DNA from: Rhodoblastus acidophilus
GTDB taxonomy: Bacteria; Pseudomonadota; Alphaproteobacteria; Rhizobiales; Beijerinckiaceae
Assembly (NCBI RefSeq): GCF_900187365.1
Contig: NZ_FYDG01000012.1
Location: 1 to 64,000, forward strand
Direction: 5' to 3'
Length of the DNA stretch: 64,000 bases
Part shown: in pieces, positions 1 to 11,885 of the stretch
How positions within the stretch are numbered: position 1 is the stretch's first letter
Layout of the letters: each line of letters starts with the position of its first letter
The notes under the pieces: generated by a model
What the model saw: only the letters and a program-made list of their open reading frames with translations
Databases searched by the model: none
What the model was told of the DNA's origin: nothing
Translations under genes and position numbers: made by a program

Positions 1-213
1 GACCTCTACGACCGCGCGGTCGCGGTGGTGTTGCGCGACAAGAAGTGCTCGACCTCCTATGTGCAGCGCCGGCTGCAAGTCGGCTACAACAAGGCGGCGT
101 CGCTGGTCGAGCGCATGGAGAAGGAAGGCGTCGTCGGCCCCGCCAACCACGCCGGAAAACGCCAGATCCTCGTCGGCGGCGGCGTCGATCGCGGCGCGTT
201 CGACGGAGAATAG
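1..213 (+). CDS. ftsK: DNA translocase FtsK, C-terminal end (partial)
   Basis: The window opens in frame inside this gene; only the last 70 codons are present. They form the gamma winged-helix domain of FtsK/SpoIIIE, which reads the polar KOPS sequences that direct the hexameric motor towards dif during chromosome segregation. The conserved stretch with [17 protein letters not shown] is clear, followed by the usual [10 protein letters not shown] segment and a short tail. Downstream lies lolA and then exonuclease III, the usual order in Rhizobiales. The motor domain lies outside the window. Confidence 0.93.
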   Translation, partial: DLYDRAVAVVLRDKKCSTSYVQRRLQVGYNKAASLVERMEKEGVVGPANHAGKRQILVGGGVDRGAFDGE

Positions 214-339
214 CGTCCTATTGCGGCCACAAACAAAAATCTATAGTCCGGTCATACGCGCTTGACACCGCTTCATCCACGCCATCCGGGGCTCTGCGCC
301 TCTATGAAACCGGCCTCCACGAGGCCGAAGGTTCGTTTC

Positions 340-990
340 ATGAAACTCAGCATGATTCTTCTTTGTTGCGGCCTGGCGGCGGCGCCGGCCTTCGCGCAAT
401 CTGGCAAGGCGCCCGACAAGAAGGTCGCAAAGCCGGAGGTTTCGGCGGTCAGCGATCCCGACATCGCCATTCAAATGGCGGACGACTATTTCAATTCCTC
501 GCGGGTGATGACGGCGGATTTTGTCCAAACCGGTCAGGACGGCCGCCGCGCCGAGGGCAAGCTTTACGTGCTCAAGCCCGGGCGGATGCGGTTTGAATAC
601 GCCCAGCCGGCGACCATGGAAATCATCGCCGACGGCGTCTCGGTCGCGATCCGCGACCGCAAGCTCAAGACGCAGGAAACCTATTTCGTTGAACAGACGC
701 CGTTGAAATTCCTGCTCAAGAACGAACTGAATCTGAAGAAAGACGTAAAGATTACCAATGTGACGCCGTCGAAGGACAAGACGGTCATCACCTTGGAGGA
801 TTCCTCGACTTTCGGCGGCTCGTCGACGATTCGGCTTTACTTCGACGCGAAAAACTTCAACCTGACGCAATGGGCGGTCAAGGACCCCCAGGGATATGAA
901 ACGCTCGTCGTCCTGCACAATATCGACCGCACGACGACGCCCAATTTGAGCCTGTTCCATATTCCGAACGAAGGTCTTTTTTCCGAATAG
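340..990 (+). CDS. lolA: LolA-family outer-membrane lipoprotein carrier protein
   Basis: A 216-residue periplasmic protein of the LolA fold, which ferries lipoproteins from the LolCDE exporter to the outer membrane. Residues 1-19 are a Sec signal peptide ending in AFA. The mature part has the LolA landmarks TADFVQ, GKLYVLKPGRMRFEY and the late DPQGYET strand. I chose ATG 340 because GAAGG lies about 8 bases upstream and the signal peptide begins there; an in-frame ATG at 304 would only add a basic leader. It lies downstream of ftsK and upstream of xth on the same strand. No LolB is visible, as is usual in alphaproteobacteria. Confidence 0.88.
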   Translation: MKLSMILLCCGLAAAPAFAQSGKAPDKKVAKPEVSAVSDPDIAIQMADDYFNSSRVMTADFVQTGQDGRRAEGKLYVLKPGRMRFEYAQPATMEIIADGVSVAIRDRKLKTQETYFVEQTPLKFLLKNELNLKKDVKITNVTPSKDKTVITLEDSSTFGGSSTIRLYFDAKNFNLTQWAVKDPQGYETLVVLHNIDRTTTPNLSLFHIPNEGLFSE

Positions 991-1060
991 GACTTCACCA
1001 CCCGACGATGAGGCGCCGATTTCGCTTGTCGACATCCAGCGCTGAGGCTGGAGCGACGCT

Positions 1061-1867
1061 TTGAACATCAAGATCACCACCTGGAACATCAATTCCATTC
1101 GGCTCAGAATCGGTTTGGTCGTGGATTTTCTCTCCCGACATGCGCCGGACATTATTTGCTTTCAGGAAACCAAGTGCCGCGATAGCGAATTCCCGTTCTC
1201 CGCCCTCAGGCAGGCGGGCTACGAGCATATCATCGTCAATGGCCAGAAGGGCTATCACGGCGTCGCCATCGCCTCGCGGCTGCCGCTCGGCGAAGCCAAT
1301 CGCCGCGACTTTTGCGACCAGGGCGACGCCCGGCATATCGGCGCCGCCTTCACGGTCGCGGATCGATCGATTCAGCTTCACAATTTCTACATTCCGGCGG
1401 GCGGCGACGAGCCGGACCCCGCCGTGAACGCCAAATTTGCGCACAAACTGGCGTTCCTCGACGAATTCCACCTTTGGACCCAGTCCGATGCGCTGGCCAA
1501 GGCCGACGCCATCCTGGTCGGCGATTTCAATGTGGCCCCCTACGAACATGACGTCTGGAGCCATAAGGCGCTGCTCAACGTGGTCAGCCACACGCCGGCC
1601 GAGACGGACAAGCTCAAGGCGATCCTGAGCGACGGCGCCTGGGTCGACGCGTTGCGGCGTTTCACGCCAATGAGCGAAAAACTTTATACGTGGTGGAGTT
1701 ATCGCTCGCCGGACTGGGCCAAGGCGAACAAGGGCCGACGCCTCGACCACATCTGGGTGTCGCACAGCCTGGGCGATCATCTCGACGCGATGGACATTTT
1801 TAGGGACGCGCGCGGTTGGGAGCGCCCGTCTGACCATGCGCCGGTCAGCGTGACTCTGAATTTCTGA
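1061..1867 (+). CDS. xth: Exodeoxyribonuclease III (AP endonuclease)
   Basis: A 268-residue exonuclease III of the EEP superfamily, which incises DNA at abasic sites and trims 3' blocking groups in base excision repair. Visible motifs are TWNINSIR (residues 7-14), QETKC with the metal-binding Glu36, GDFNV, and the terminal SDHAPV carrying the catalytic His. The start is a TTG with GGAG about 7 bases upstream; it gives the canonical N-terminus directly before the first motif. The last 23 bases overlap the 3' end of the convergent flavoprotein gene. Confidence 0.92.
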   Translation: MNIKITTWNINSIRLRIGLVVDFLSRHAPDIICFQETKCRDSEFPFSALRQAGYEHIIVNGQKGYHGVAIASRLPLGEANRRDFCDQGDARHIGAAFTVADRSIQLHNFYIPAGGDEPDPAVNAKFAHKLAFLDEFHLWTQSDALAKADAILVGDFNVAPYEHDVWSHKALLNVVSHTPAETDKLKAILSDGAWVDALRRFTPMSEKLYTWWSYRSPDWAKANKGRRLDHIWVSHSLGDHLDAMDIFRDARGWERPSDHAPVSVTLNF

Positions 1868-3056
1868 GCCATTGCGCGGCGGCGAGGCCCGCCGCCCGGC
1901 CCGTGGCGAAGCAGGCGGTCAGCAAATAGCCGCCGGTCGGGGCGTCCCAGTCGAGCATTTCGCCCGCAACGAACAGGCCCGGAAACGCCTTCGCCATCAG
2001 CGTATCGTCCAGGCCCTCCCACATCACCCCGCCCGCCGTGGAGATGGCGCGGTCGAGGCCGCCGACGCCGCGGACGTCCAGCGGCGCCGCCTTGATGCGT
2101 TGCGCCAGTTCGTGAGGATCGGCGGGGAGCGCGCCGGTTTCGCGCAGGAGGGCGATCGCCGCCGGCGGCAAGCCCGCCGCCTTGCGAAGAAAATTGGAAA
2201 GGCTGGCTTTGCCGCGCGGGCGCGACAGCTTGGCCGCAAGCTTTTCGACGGGAACGTCCGGCTTGAGATCAAGCCGGACATCCGGCGTCTGGCCCGCTTC
2301 CACAATTCCCGCCAGTTGGCGCGACACGGCATAGACGGCGCCGCCCTCCAACCCGTTTCGGGTGACGACGCATTCGCCACGCACGGAAAGCTCTCCCAGC
2401 AACAGGCGGATGTTTTTCAAGGGCTGGCCGGCGAATTTGCCGGAAACCTGCTCGGACCAGGGGATCACGAAGCCCGAATTGGCAGGGCGCAACGGCGTTG
2501 AGTTCAGGCCCATCGCGCGTAGCGGTTCGACCCAGCCGCCATCGGCGCCCAGCCGAGGCCAGGAGGCGCCGCCCAGCGCCAGCACAAAGGCGTCGGCCTG
2601 CGCAACCGTAAAACCTTCCAGGTTTTCAAAACAGGCTTGTTGGCCGTCGAACCGTTCGAAGCGGTGACGCAGATGAAATTCGACGTCCAGTTCGGCCAAT
2701 CGACGCAACCACGCGCGCAGCAGCGGAGAGGATTTAAAACTTTTCGGGAAAACCTTGCCGCTTGAGCCGACAAATGTCTCCTGCCCCAGGCCGGCGCACC
2801 ATGCGCGCAGGCGCTCGGGCCCGAATTCGCGCAGGAACGGGGCGATTCGTTCCGCGGCCTCGCCATAGCGCGAGATAAATTTGCCGATGTCCTCGGAATG
2901 GGTGACGTTCAGACCGCCGCGCCCGGCCATCAGGAATTTGCGGGCGGGACTCGACGTGCGCTCATAGACATGGACTTTGACGCCGGCTTCGGCGAGACAT
3001 TCGGCGGCGCTCAGGCCCGCGGGGCCGGCGCCGATGACTACGGCGGTTTTTCTCAT
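1845..3056 (-). CDS. NAD(P)/FAD-dependent oxidoreductase, HI0933/TIGR03862-type
   Basis: A 403-residue flavoprotein of the HI0933-like (YhiN/BaiN) superfamily, closest to the group annotated as TIGR03862. The N-terminal dinucleotide fold has GAGPAGLSAAE (residues 9-19), followed by the family-typical KFLMAGRGGLNVTHSE. The C-terminal FAD-contact segment is VAGEMLDWDAPTGGY. The physiological substrate of this group is unknown. The 3' end overlaps xth convergently. The promoter region is shared with the divergent pseudouridine synthase, with only 43 bases between the start codons. Confidence 0.82.
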   Translation of the reverse strand: MRKTAVVIGAGPAGLSAAECLAEAGVKVHVYERTSSPARKFLMAGRGGLNVTHSEDIGKFISRYGEAAERIAPFLREFGPERLRAWCAGLGQETFVGSSGKVFPKSFKSSPLLRAWLRRLAELDVEFHLRHRFERFDGQQACFENLEGFTVAQADAFVLALGGASWPRLGADGGWVEPLRAMGLNSTPLRPANSGFVIPWSEQVSGKFAGQPLKNIRLLLGELSVRGECVVTRNGLEGGAVYAVSRQLAGIVEAGQTPDVRLDLKPDVPVEKLAAKLSRPRGKASLSNFLRKAAGLPPAAIALLRETGALPADPHELAQRIKAAPLDVRGVGGLDRAISTAGGVMWEGLDDTLMAKAFPGLFVAGEMLDWDAPTGGYLLTACFATGRAAGLAAAQWLRNSESR

Positions 3057-3099
3057 ATCCGGGCTTTACAATTTTTCGGCGCGCCTTTCTATCGGCGGC

Positions 3100-4122
3100 A
3101 TGGCGACAAAGATAGAAATCGAAATCGGCGCGACCGATCTTTCACAGCGGCTGGACCAGTTCCTGAGCGCAAATGACGCGGTTCAGGCGGAAAGCCTCTC
3201 GCGCACCCGGATTCAGGCGCTCATCGAGGGCGGCGCCGTGACCATCGACGGCGCCGTCGTTCGACAGGCGAAACTCAAGATACGCGGCGGCCAGCTTGTC
3301 GTCATCGACCTTCCCGAGGCGGCGCCGGCCTTGCCTCAAGGCGAAGCCATTCCGCTCAACATCGTCTATGAGGATGAGAGCATCGTGGTGCTCGACAAGG
3401 CCGCCGGCCTGGTCGTCCACCCCGGCGCCGGCAATGAATCGGGCACGCTGGTCAACGCCCTGATCGCGCATTGCGGCGAAACGCTGTCCGGCATTGGCGG
3501 CGTCAAGAGGCCGGGCATCGTGCATCGGCTCGACAAGGACACGTCCGGCCTGCTCGTCGTCGCCAAGACCGATGCGGCGCATCACCGGCTGTCCCGCCTG
3601 TTCGCCGACCATGGCCGGAGTCTGTCGCTGACGCGCGAATATCTGGCTCTGGTTTGGGGCGCTCCCGACCGGCAGAGCGGTTCGGTTGACGCGCCGCTCG
3701 GCCGCCATGCGATCCAGCGCGAGAAGATGGCCGTCGTCCCGATCGCGCGCGGGCGCGAGGCCATCACTCATTGGCGCGTGCTTGAGACGTTCGGCTCGGA
3801 CCGGACGGGCAAGCCGATCGCCAGCTTGATCGCCTGCGCCTTGGAGACGGGCCGCACGCATCAAATCCGTGTTCATATGGCCCACATTGGTCATCCGCTG
3901 CTGGGCGACAAGACCTATGGCGCCGGCTTCAAGACTAAGGCCGGGCAATTGCCCGAATCAGCCCGCGACGTCTTGACCGCGCTGAACCGTCAGGCGCTTC
4001 ACGCCCATACGCTGGGCTTCGATCACCCGGTCACGGGCGAGCCGCTGCTGTTCGAGAGCGACCCGCCGGAGGATTTCGCGCAACTGGCGGCGGCGCTGCG
4101 GCGCGCCGGCGCGCCCGGTTAG
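3100..4122 (+). CDS. RluA-family 23S rRNA pseudouridine synthase (RluD/RluC-like)
   Basis: A 340-residue enzyme that isomerises uridine to pseudouridine in large-subunit rRNA. An N-terminal S4 RNA-binding domain occupies about residues 15-75 ([12 protein letters not shown]). The catalytic domain carries HRLDKDTSG at 142-150 with the nucleophilic Asp145, then the late [20 protein letters not shown] motif. ATG 3100 was chosen because upstream in-frame codons lack family similarity and would run into the divergent flavoprotein promoter. RluD-like is more likely than RluC-like from the [18 protein letters not shown] context, but the target uridines cannot be assigned. Its stop codon overlaps the glmM stop by 4 bases. 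Confidence 0.87.
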   Translation: MATKIEIEIGATDLSQRLDQFLSANDAVQAESLSRTRIQALIEGGAVTIDGAVVRQAKLKIRGGQLVVIDLPEAAPALPQGEAIPLNIVYEDESIVVLDKAAGLVVHPGAGNESGTLVNALIAHCGETLSGIGGVKRPGIVHRLDKDTSGLLVVAKTDAAHHRLSRLFADHGRSLSLTREYLALVWGAPDRQSGSVDAPLGRHAIQREKMAVVPIARGREAITHWRVLETFGSDRTGKPIASLIACALETGRTHQIRVHMAHIGHPLLGDKTYGAGFKTKAGQLPESARDVLTALNRQALHAHTLGFDHPVTGEPLLFESDPPEDFAQLAAALRRAGAPG

Positions 4123-5459
4123 GCCGCCGCCGCGACGGCCTCGCAGACATCGTCGACAATGCTTTCGACAAGGGCGCGGTCGTCGCCCTCGGCCATGACG
4201 CGAATGACCGGCTCGGTGCCGGACGGCCGAATCACCAGCCGGCCCTCGTCGCCCAGCTTCTGCTTGGCCGCCGCGATCGCCTTCGCCACCGATTCCATCT
4301 CCAGCGGCTTGCCGCCCCGGAAGCGCACGTTCTTCAACACCTGCGGCAAGGGGTCGAAGGCGTGGCAGACTTCGGACACCGGCTTGCCGCGGCGTTTGAC
4401 CACCGCCATCACCTGCATCGCCGCCACCAGACCGTCGCCGGTGGTGCAATAATCCGACAGGATCATGTGGCCGGACTGCTCGCCGCCGACATTGTAGCCG
4501 TGCTCGCGCATATGTTCGAGCACGTAGCGGTCGCCCACCGGCGTGCGCGCCAGCGACAAGCCGAGAGAGGCGAGATACCGCTCCAGCCCGAGATTGGACA
4601 TGACCGTCGCGACAATGCCCGGGCGCGACAGCTTGCCGTCCTCGCGCCAGTCCTGCGCGACGACGGCCATCAACTGGTCGCCGTCGACCAGATGGCCGTG
4701 TTCATCGACGATCAGAACGCGGTCGGCGTCACCGTCGAGGGCGATGCCGATATCGGCGCGCAGTTCGCGCACTTTCTGCGCGAGGGCCTGGGGCGCGGTC
4801 GAGCCGACGTTGCGGTTGATATTGTAGCCATCGGGCTCGACGCCGACCGAGAAGACCTCGGCGCCGAGTTCCCACAACGCCTCGGGCGCCACCTTGTAGG
4901 CGGCTCCGTTGGCGCAGTCGATCACGACGCGCATGCCTTCGAACGACATGTTGCGCGGCAAGGTGTGCTTGGCGAATTCGACATAGCGCGCGCGCACGTC
5001 ATCGACGCGGCGGGCGCGGCCAAGCCCGGACGCGGCCGCCAGCTTGGACCCGAGGTCGGATTCCATCAGGGTCTCGATCTGCCGCTCGACTTCGTCGGAC
5101 AGCTTGAAGCCCTGCGGACCAAACAATTTGATGCCATTATCTTCGAAAAGGTTATGCGAGGCGGAGATCATCACGCCGAGATCCGCGCGCATCGAACGGG
5201 TCAACATGGCCACGGCCGGCGTGGGCATCGGCCCCAGCAACAGCACATCCATTCCGACGGATGTGAAACCGGCGACCATGGCGTATTCGATCATGTAGCC
5301 GGAAAGCCTTGTGTCCTTGCCGATGACGACGCGATGGCGGTAGTCGCCGGTCTGAAAGACAATGCCCGCGGCCTGTCCGACCTTCAGGGCCAGTTCCGGC
5401 GTGATCACTCTGTTGGCGAGCCCGCGAATGCCGTCCGTGCCGAAAAACTTGCGGCTCAT
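4119..5459 (-). CDS. glmM: Phosphoglucosamine mutase
   Basis: A 446-residue enzyme that converts glucosamine-6-phosphate to glucosamine-1-phosphate on the way to UDP-GlcNAc for peptidoglycan and lipid A. It begins with the family signature [12 protein letters not shown], has the active phosphoserine motif ISASHN (Ser101), the metal-binding DGDADR and the C-terminal phosphate-binding [15 protein letters not shown] 5459 gives the standard N-terminus. It follows ftsH on the same strand, the conserved ftsH-glmM order, but a strong terminator lies between them, so it probably also has its own promoter. Confidence 0.96.
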   Translation of the reverse strand: MSRKFFGTDGIRGLANRVITPELALKVGQAAGIVFQTGDYRHRVVIGKDTRLSGYMIEYAMVAGFTSVGMDVLLLGPMPTPAVAMLTRSMRADLGVMISASHNLFEDNGIKLFGPQGFKLSDEVERQIETLMESDLGSKLAAASGLGRARRVDDVRARYVEFAKHTLPRNMSFEGMRVVIDCANGAAYKVAPEALWELGAEVFSVGVEPDGYNINRNVGSTAPQALAQKVRELRADIGIALDGDADRVLIVDEHGHLVDGDQLMAVVAQDWREDGKLSRPGIVATVMSNLGLERYLASLGLSLARTPVGDRYVLEHMREHGYNVGGEQSGHMILSDYCTTGDGLVAAMQVMAVVKRRGKPVSEVCHAFDPLPQVLKNVRFRGGKPLEMESVAKAIAAAKQKLGDEGRLVIRPSGTEPVIRVMAEGDDRALVESIVDDVCEAVAAAA

Positions 5460-5551
5460 ATTTCGAGTCTCCAGAAATTTTCGGCGAATATATCCGAATT
5501 GGGGATGCGCCCCATTCACTTTTCGTAAACAGGTTTAACACCGGGCGCGGC

Positions 5552-5580
5552 AAAGAAAAACGGGCGGCAAGCCGCCCGTT
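5552..5580 (-). terminator. Intrinsic terminator after ftsH
   Basis: Read on the minus strand, AACGGGCGG pairs perfectly with CCGCCCGTT around a four-base loop, and a T-rich run (TTTTTCTTTG) follows. It begins 26 bases past the ftsH stop codon and lies before glmM. The geometry is that of a rho-independent terminator. Confidence 0.85.
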
Positions 5581-5605
5581 GATCATGTTGCTGTTGGTCG
5601 AAGCC

Positions 5606-7531
<1,926 letters not shown>

Positions 7532-7640
7532 CTCTGTCTTGCGTAACCTTCCCGGTCGATGGAAGCGCGCCGGTCGCGTCGAAACATCAATGTAGTTGCC
7601 CACATTCCACTTGCCAAGGGACGCTCGAGGGCTTCGAACT

Positions 7641-8642
7641 CTAACCTCCCCGCTTGCGCTGGGGTTCCAGAGCGAGTTTCAGCCGCCTCCGGCGGTTGAG
7701 CGTCACCGTGCAGCCCCCCAAAGTCGCGCGCAACTCTACGCCCGCTTGCAGCGCCTCAAGCAACCGGCCAGCAAGGCTTTCCAACCGCTCAAGACGGGCC
7801 GGCGGCGCCCCGGCGGCTTTGAATACAGCATCGCGCAAGAAATATTCGACGATCGCTTGCGGCGCATCGGTTGCGCTTGAAAGATCGTAAACATTGCTTT
7901 CCGTCGAAATTTGGACGTCAGCCCCGAAACGCCGCGCGGACCATGCCAGCGCGCGATCACATTTTTCGGCGCGCGAAGCCAGCAGAGCGGCGCGGGCGCG
8001 CGTCAGGCCGAGGCGATGAAGCGACGGGGCGAGCTGTCTCCAGCCGGTTCGCGCAAATCTTGGATCTTCGTTGGAGGGATCGTCGAAATACGCCAGGCCG
8101 TGACGCCGGCAATAATCGACCAGCGTCGCCTTGGGCGCATGCAACAACGGACGAACCAGCCGGCCGCCCGGAAAAGCCTGGTCGCGGGACATGCCCGAAA
8201 GTCCCGCAATCCCGCTGCCGCGCGCCAGCCGCATCATCACGGTCTCCCACTGGTCGTCGGCATGGTGCGCGGTGACCAGGGCGGCGGCGCCAATGTCCAC
8301 CATGTGCGTGAACAGCAGATGATAACGCGCGCGGCGCGCCCGGGCCTGAATCCCGGTCGTCGGCTTATCGCCCGTCCAGACCAGAATTTTGTGGGCGACG
8401 CCAAGCGATTGGCACCATGCGCCGACGGCTTCCGCCTCTTGGGCGCTTCCCGGCCTCAGGCCATGATCCACTGTCGCCGCCGCCAGAACGGGGGGCGTCT
8501 GCGCCTCCTTCCGCCAGGCGGCCGCGAGATGCAACAAAGCGATCGAATCGGGACCGCCGGAAATGGCCAGCAGAAGCCCTGCGCAAGGGTCGAGCGTAGA
8601 AAAAAGCGCAGCCGGTTCCAAAACGGCGGCGGCGTCGCTCAA
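7641..8642 (-). CDS. tilS: tRNA(Ile)-lysidine synthetase
   Basis: A 333-residue N-type PP-loop ATP pyrophosphatase. TilS ligates lysine to C34 of the CAU tRNA-Ile, so that it reads AUA. The PP-loop SGGPDS is at residues 28-33, followed by VDHGLRPGS and the tRNA-contact segment [19 protein letters not shown]. At 333 residues it is short compared with E. coli TilS and lacks the long C-terminal domains, as in other alphaproteobacteria. Its start overlaps the cpoB stop by 4 bases, which indicates translational coupling. Confidence 0.92.
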   Translation of the reverse strand: MSDAAAVLEPAALFSTLDPCAGLLLAISGGPDSIALLHLAAAWRKEAQTPPVLAAATVDHGLRPGSAQEAEAVGAWCQSLGVAHKILVWTGDKPTTGIQARARRARYHLLFTHMVDIGAAALVTAHHADDQWETVMMRLARGSGIAGLSGMSRDQAFPGGRLVRPLLHAPKATLVDYCRRHGLAYFDDPSNEDPRFARTGWRQLAPSLHRLGLTRARAALLASRAEKCDRALAWSARRFGADVQISTESNVYDLSSATDAPQAIVEYFLRDAVFKAAGAPPARLERLESLAGRLLEALQAGVELRATLGGCTVTLNRRRRLKLALEPQRKRGG

Positions 8643-9670
8643 CAGGCGGCCTTTTTCGCCTCACGCGCGGCGGCGTCCTTTTCAGCCGCCGTCGCCTTGG
8701 GGTATTTGCGCGGAATTTCGGCGAAGAAGGCGCAAGCCTGCTCTTTCGCGCCGAGCGCATTGAGCGAGACGCCCAGTTTGAGCATGGCGCCGGGCGCCAC
8801 ATTGCTCTTGGAATAATCGGTGGCGATCTTCAGGAACTGCTCGGCCGCCTCGCGGTGCCGATTCTGAAAGTAATAACTTTCGCCATAATGGTAGATCGCG
8901 GGCGCATTGTACCGCGTGCCCGGATGTTTCTGCAGAAAGCTCGCGAACGCCTGCTGCGCGGCGTCATAGCGTTGCGCCTTGAGCAGGTCCTCGGCGACGT
9001 CGAAATCCGTCTTGATCGGATCGCCGCCGGGCGCCGCGCCCGGAGACGGCAAGGCCGCCGGCGTCGTCAGCGAAGCGGCCGGGCGTCCGCCCGCGGGATT
9101 GATATCCAGCGGAGCGGTCGGATCGCGACCGGCGGCGCGCAACGGCTTGCTGGCGGAATCCGGCGAACCCAGCTCCCTCGGCGCGCCTGGCGACCCGCCT
9201 TGCGCGCCGGGGTCATAGGCGTCGCGGCGACGTCCATCGGCGCCAACCGCAGGAGGCGCGCTCACCGGCGCGGGAAGCTGCGCATCCTGCGACGGCGGCG
9301 GCTGGTCCAACCCGTCGGAGCGGCGTTGCGGCGGCGTCGCCGGAGACGGCGACGGACGTCCGCCACGGTCCTGAAACCGCGAATCGACGTCCATCTGGAA
9401 CTTGCGCAGCATGTCTTCCAGGCGTTTGACCTGAAACTGCAGCTGCTCCACCTGACCGTTCAGATTGCGCACCTGCGTTTCCAGGCGGTCGACGCGCAAG
9501 CTTGCGCCCGCGTCGCCCCCGCCGCCGCCATACCCGCGTTCCTCAACGTCCGCCGAAGGCCGGTCGAAGGTCTGCGCGCAGGCCTGCGCGGTCATGAAAG
9601 CAAGGAAGATCGAAGCGGCGGCTGGCCGCCAGCCGGCGCGGAGATGCGCCAGGGGTTCAAATCGTCCCAT
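8639..9670 (-). CDS. cpoB: Tol-Pal system protein CpoB/YbgF
   Basis: A 343-residue periplasmic protein that coordinates peptidoglycan synthesis with Tol-driven outer-membrane constriction. It has an N-terminal signal sequence (residues 1-32, ending ACA), a trimerising coiled coil around 55-95 (VDRLETQVRNLNGQVEQLQFQ split by heptads), a long Pro/Ala/Gly/Asp-rich linker of about 110 residues, and C-terminal TPR repeats from about 215 (YDAAQQAFASFLQKHPG, then YYFQNRHREAAEQF). The linker is longer than in E. coli. A terminator after pal suggests an additional promoter in the 150 bases upstream. Confidence 0.9.
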   Translation of the reverse strand: MGRFEPLAHLRAGWRPAAASIFLAFMTAQACAQTFDRPSADVEERGYGGGGGDAGASLRVDRLETQVRNLNGQVEQLQFQVKRLEDMLRKFQMDVDSRFQDRGGRPSPSPATPPQRRSDGLDQPPPSQDAQLPAPVSAPPAVGADGRRRDAYDPGAQGGSPGAPRELGSPDSASKPLRAAGRDPTAPLDINPAGGRPAASLTTPAALPSPGAAPGGDPIKTDFDVAEDLLKAQRYDAAQQAFASFLQKHPGTRYNAPAIYHYGESYYFQNRHREAAEQFLKIATDYSKSNVAPGAMLKLGVSLNALGAKEQACAFFAEIPRKYPKATAAEKDAAAREAKKAAC

Positions 9671-9763
9671 TCCAACCTCGGCTTAAGTTTAGACTCGGTA
9701 TCAATACCATAGGTCCTGTCGCGTAAGCACGAAAAATGGCTTTTCCGCGCCGGTGGCGCTTAC

Positions 9764-9793
9764 GAAAAATCCGACGCGACGGCGTCGGATTTT
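9764..9793 (-). terminator. Intrinsic terminator after pal
   Basis: A perfect 12-base-pair inverted repeat (9766-9777 with 9782-9793, four-base loop). On the minus strand it ends in a run of five T. It begins about 30 bases after the pal stop, separating the tolB-pal part from cpoB-tilS. Confidence 0.8.
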
Positions 9794-9823
9794 CAAGAGC
9801 GGCGGAACCCTGAAGCCGGCCGG

Positions 9824-10357
9824 TCAGCTGCCCGGCTTCAGAACCGTCACGGCGCGACGGTTCTGCGACCAGCAGGAAATGTCGTCGCACACCGCCACCG
9901 GGCGCTCCTTGCCATAGGAGATCGTCTTGATGCGCGAGGCCGAAACGCCGCGAGAAATCAGGTAGTTCTTGGTCGCCTCGGCGCGGCGGGCGCCCAGCGC
10001 GAAATTATACTCGCGGGTGCCGCGTTCGTCGGCATGGCCTTCGATGGTGAAAGCATAGCTGCCGTATTGGTTAAGCCAATTCGCCTGCTTGTCGAGCGTG
10101 GTTTGGCCTGCGCCGTTGACTTCGGAGGAATCGCTGTCGAAGAAAATGCGGTCGCCGACATTCACCACGAAATCCTGCGTCGAGCCCGGCCGCGCCGAGC
10201 CCGCCCCCCCGGCGCCGCCCAGGCCGCCGGCGCCGCCCGCGCCCGAACCGTTGAGTCCGTCGAGATCGGTTGGGTTCTTGGAACAGGCCCCCAAGGCCAG
10301 AGCCGCGGCGAGCGCCGCGGCGAATTTCAGTCCATGCATCGAGGCAAAATTATTCAT
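9824..10357 (-). CDS. pal: Peptidoglycan-associated lipoprotein Pal
   Basis: A 177-residue outer-membrane lipoprotein whose OmpA-type domain binds peptidoglycan and TolB. The lipobox LGAC places the lipidated Cys at residue 25. A Gly/Ala-rich linker follows to about residue 60. The OmpA domain has the meso-DAP-binding motif EGHADERGTREYNFALGARR and ends AVCDDISCWSQNRRAVTV. The paired cysteines near the end are typical of alphaproteobacterial Pal. It follows tolB on the same strand. Confidence 0.96.
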   Translation of the reverse strand: MNNFASMHGLKFAAALAAALALGACSKNPTDLDGLNGSGAGGAGGLGGAGGAGSARPGSTQDFVVNVGDRIFFDSDSSEVNGAGQTTLDKQANWLNQYGSYAFTIEGHADERGTREYNFALGARRAEATKNYLISRGVSASRIKTISYGKERPVAVCDDISCWSQNRRAVTVLKPGS

Positions 10358-10426
10358 CCGACGCGCTCCCTTGGCTGGCGGAATTTGCGTGCGGCCAGTC
10401 GTAGCTTGCGAACATTAAGCGAAGGT

Positions 10427-10455
10427 TTTCGTAACCTTGATGGAGGGTTACGAAA
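10427..10455. repeat. Inverted repeat in the tolB-pal spacer
   Basis: TTTCGTAACC (10427-10436) is repeated in inverted orientation at 10446-10455 around a nine-base loop. There is no U-tract on either strand, so a rho-independent terminator is doubtful. A processing site or an operator for pal is possible. Confidence 0.45.
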
Positions 10456-10524
10456 TCCGGCGGAATTGTGGCGATTGGCGCCATGGTTAACGAAAGGTTT
10501 CGCATGAAATCACAAAACCTTCCC

Positions 10525-11814
10525 TCAACCGAGCAACGGACTCCAGGAGGGGTCGGACGCAAAGCCGGGCGTCGGCACCGGGAATTCGCCGCGCCCGAAA
10601 ATATCGGTCATGTGGAGCTTGGGGCCGCCGCCGCCATTGCGGAAGAACATCACGAACAAGCCATTGGGCGCCCAGCTCGGGCCTTCGTTGTGGAAGCCTT
10701 CCGTCAGGATGCGCTCGCCCGAACCGTCGGGCTTCATGACGCCGATGGCGAAACCGCCGCTCCCCTGCCGGGTGAAAGCGATATAATCGCCCTTCGGCGA
10801 CCAGACCGGCGTCGAATAGCGGCCGGAGCCGAAGGAAATGCGGTTGGCGCCGCCCCCGCCCGCGCCCATGACATAAATTTGCTGGGTGCCGCCGCGATCC
10901 GATTCGAACACGATTTTCGACCCATCCGGCGAATAGGACGGCGAAGTGTCAATCGCGCCGGAATCGGTCAGGCGCGTGGTCGCGCGGGTGCGGAGATCCA
11001 TCGAATAGAGATTGGCGGAGCCGGATTGCTCCAGCGACATGACGACGCGCTGGCCATCGGGCGAGAAGCGCGGCGAGAAGGTCATGCCGGGAAAATTGCC
11101 GACCACTTCGCGCTGTCCGGTGTCGATGTTGAGCAGGAACACGCGGGGGTCCTCGGCGCCGAACGCCATATAGGTGAGTTCCTGCGAATTGGGCGAGAAG
11201 CGCGGCGTCACCACCAGGTCGTCGCCGCGCGTCAGATGGCGGACGTTCGCCCCGTCCTGGTCCATGATCGACAGGCGCTTGCGGCGGTTCTCACGTGGGC
11301 CGGTCTCGTCGACAAAGGCGACGCGGGTGTCGAAAAAGCCCTTTTCGCCAGTGATCTTCGAAAAAATGGCGTCGGACACGATATGGGCGACGCGGCGCGA
11401 ATTGTTGGGGTCGGTGACATATTGCTGCCCGGCCGCCTGGGCGCCCGAGCCGACATCCCACAACCGGAATTCCGTTTTCATGCGGCCTTCGCCGCGTCCG
11501 GAACGGCCGGTGACGACATATTGCGCGTTCGCCGCGCGCGCCGCGTCCATATTGGGCGCGGAATCGGCGCCCATGTCGCCGCCCTCGACCGGATTGATGA
11601 AGACCGAGCGCTTGAAATTATTGACGACGATCGAGGTCATCGCCGCGCCGCTGTCGCCGCCGAACGGCGCCACGACGACATTGACCGGCTTGAAGTCGCC
11701 GCCCCCGCGCACGTCGATGTAGCGTTCGGCCTGACCGGAGCCGCGCAACAACGGAACGGCGGACAGGCCGCCCAACAACGCGGTTACGTTACGACGGGTA
11801 AGAGCAAGAGTCAT
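10525..11814 (-). CDS. tolB: Tol-Pal system beta-propeller protein TolB
   Basis: A 429-residue periplasmic protein that shuttles between Pal and TolA. After the N-terminal domain, the C-terminal six-bladed propeller shows repeated SPDG-type blades ([32 protein letters not shown]). ATG 11814 is preceded by a run with no TolB similarity, and the signal peptide starts there. The leader has a TRR pair before a hydrophobic stretch (residues 6-8), which looks like a twin-arginine signal rather than the Sec signal of E. coli TolB. It lies between tolA and pal. Confidence 0.95.
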   Translation of the reverse strand: MTLALTRRNVTALLGGLSAVPLLRGSGQAERYIDVRGGGDFKPVNVVVAPFGGDSGAAMTSIVVNNFKRSVFINPVEGGDMGADSAPNMDAARAANAQYVVTGRSGRGEGRMKTEFRLWDVGSGAQAAGQQYVTDPNNSRRVAHIVSDAIFSKITGEKGFFDTRVAFVDETGPRENRRKRLSIMDQDGANVRHLTRGDDLVVTPRFSPNSQELTYMAFGAEDPRVFLLNIDTGQREVVGNFPGMTFSPRFSPDGQRVVMSLEQSGSANLYSMDLRTRATTRLTDSGAIDTSPSYSPDGSKIVFESDRGGTQQIYVMGAGGGGANRISFGSGRYSTPVWSPKGDYIAFTRQGSGGFAIGVMKPDGSGERILTEGFHNEGPSWAPNGLFVMFFRNGGGGPKLHMTDIFGRGEFPVPTPGFASDPSWSPLLG

Positions 11815-11885
11815 TTCTAGGGTCCTGGGTCTGTGCAGTGGTGTGATACGCGCCGCGCGCGCAGGGAATTTGACGGCGTCAAGCT

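Noticed and set aside
418-422. HEGGH instead of HEAGH in FtsH (residues 418-422 of the protein encoded at 5606-7531) as a sign of inactivity.
   Set aside because: The zinc ligands and catalytic Glu are unchanged, and Ala/Gly variation at this place is tolerated in the family.
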